Positions 19,090 through 19,288 of a stretch of 19,288 nt of DNA are shown one piece after another (within the stretch, counting starts at the first letter, position 1; every line of letters begins with the position of its first letter). Under the pieces are notes generated by a model. The model had not been told where the DNA came from. It did not search any database and saw only the letters and a list, made by a program, of their open reading frames with translations. The position numbers and the translations under genes are program-made. The stretch comes from Lunasporangiospora selenospora (taxonomy: Eukaryota; Mortierellomycota; Mortierellomycetes; Mortierellales; Mortierellaceae), in NCBI GenBank assembly GCA_015680635.1, contig JAABOA010000183.1:1708-20995 (forward strand). The letters run 5' to 3'.

Positions 19090-19288
19090 ATGGTCCAGCT
19101 ATGGACCCTGTCTCTTGTATCTGCCTCGGAGACTCTGCCAAAGATGATCGCCATCCATACGAGCCGTCTCCGTGTACGGGCAAAAGATATCGAGGTCGTT
19201 GCTGGCTCTGTAAGTGCTCCCTTGTTGCCATTGCCATATTGCTTGCTGCCAGAACGTCGCGGTGGAATGGCGTCTTGCAGGACTCGCA
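19090..19288 (+). CDS. Possible first exon of a divergent gene at the right edge
   Basis: An ATG at 19090 opens a frame of 40 codons (MVQLWTLSLVSASETLPK and onward, ending EVVAGS) that stops at a perfect GTAAGT donor at 19210. An in-frame stop lies a few codons upstream. A second plus-strand frame (ATG at 19102) and all three minus-strand frames are also open over most of this stretch, so the strand is not certain. No domain is recognised. If real, the gene would be divergent from CSN2 and continue beyond the window. Confidence 0.22.
   Translation, partial: MVQLWTLSLVSASETLPKMIAIHTSRLRVRAKDIEVVAGSVSAPLLPLPYCLLPERRGGMASCRTR

Noticed and set aside
19090-19288. Minus-strand C-terminal zinc-binding domain of an SLX1-like endonuclease
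   Set aside because: Only a LLPVHG-like segment and one Cys pair resemble it; the expected further Cys residues and the WGDL end are not in one frame.

Overview
The window looks like nuclear DNA from a filamentous fungus. Genes are split by short spliceosomal introns (about 80 to 420 bases) with GTAAGT/GTRAG-like donors and TAG/CAG acceptors. The encoded proteins are eukaryotic: a CCT chaperonin subunit, a U4/U6 snRNP protein, a COP9 signalosome subunit and a CUE-domain ER protein. Low-complexity Ser/Gln-rich proteins, long pyrimidine tracts and GA/GT microsatellites fit an early-diverging fungus such as Mortierellomycotina/Mucoromycota, but that placement is inference. I see no prokaryotic operons, CRISPR, phage or transposon proteins, rRNA or tRNA.

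Layout, left to right. (1) The left edge holds the 5' part of a minus-strand Gln/Pro/Ser-rich gene (640 down past base 1). (2) About 2 kb without a supported gene follows, with a compound GA/GT microsatellite. (3) Bases 2732-5587 hold a minus-strand multi-exon gene of unknown function whose splice phases join cleanly. Two further minus-strand exons (6697-6563 and 6258-6199) may be its true 5' end or a separate gene. (4) A Cue1-like gene (7095-8454) and CCT1 (8741-11240) lie in tandem on the plus strand. (5) An Asteroid/XPG-like nuclease-fold gene (about 11348-14362, plus) starts just after CCT1 but has no identifiable start codon. (6) PRP3 (16511-14483) and CSN2 (18541-16792) are both on the minus strand. 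PRP3 runs tail-to-tail into the Asteroid-like gene. (7) The right end (about 19090 onward) may hold the first exon of another gene, but several frames are open and I cannot settle it.

The recognised genes are housekeeping functions (protein folding, ER-associated degradation, pre-mRNA splicing, cullin deneddylation) and do not form a pathway. I found no convincing new defence or mobile system. The most interesting points are the Asteroid-like reading frame, which lies in the CCT1 frame and is separated from it by a single stop, with no in-frame ATG until after two active-site motifs; the closely packed 3' ends of that gene and PRP3; the uncharacterised minus-strand gene; and a 22-bp tandem repeat inside a Cue1 intron.
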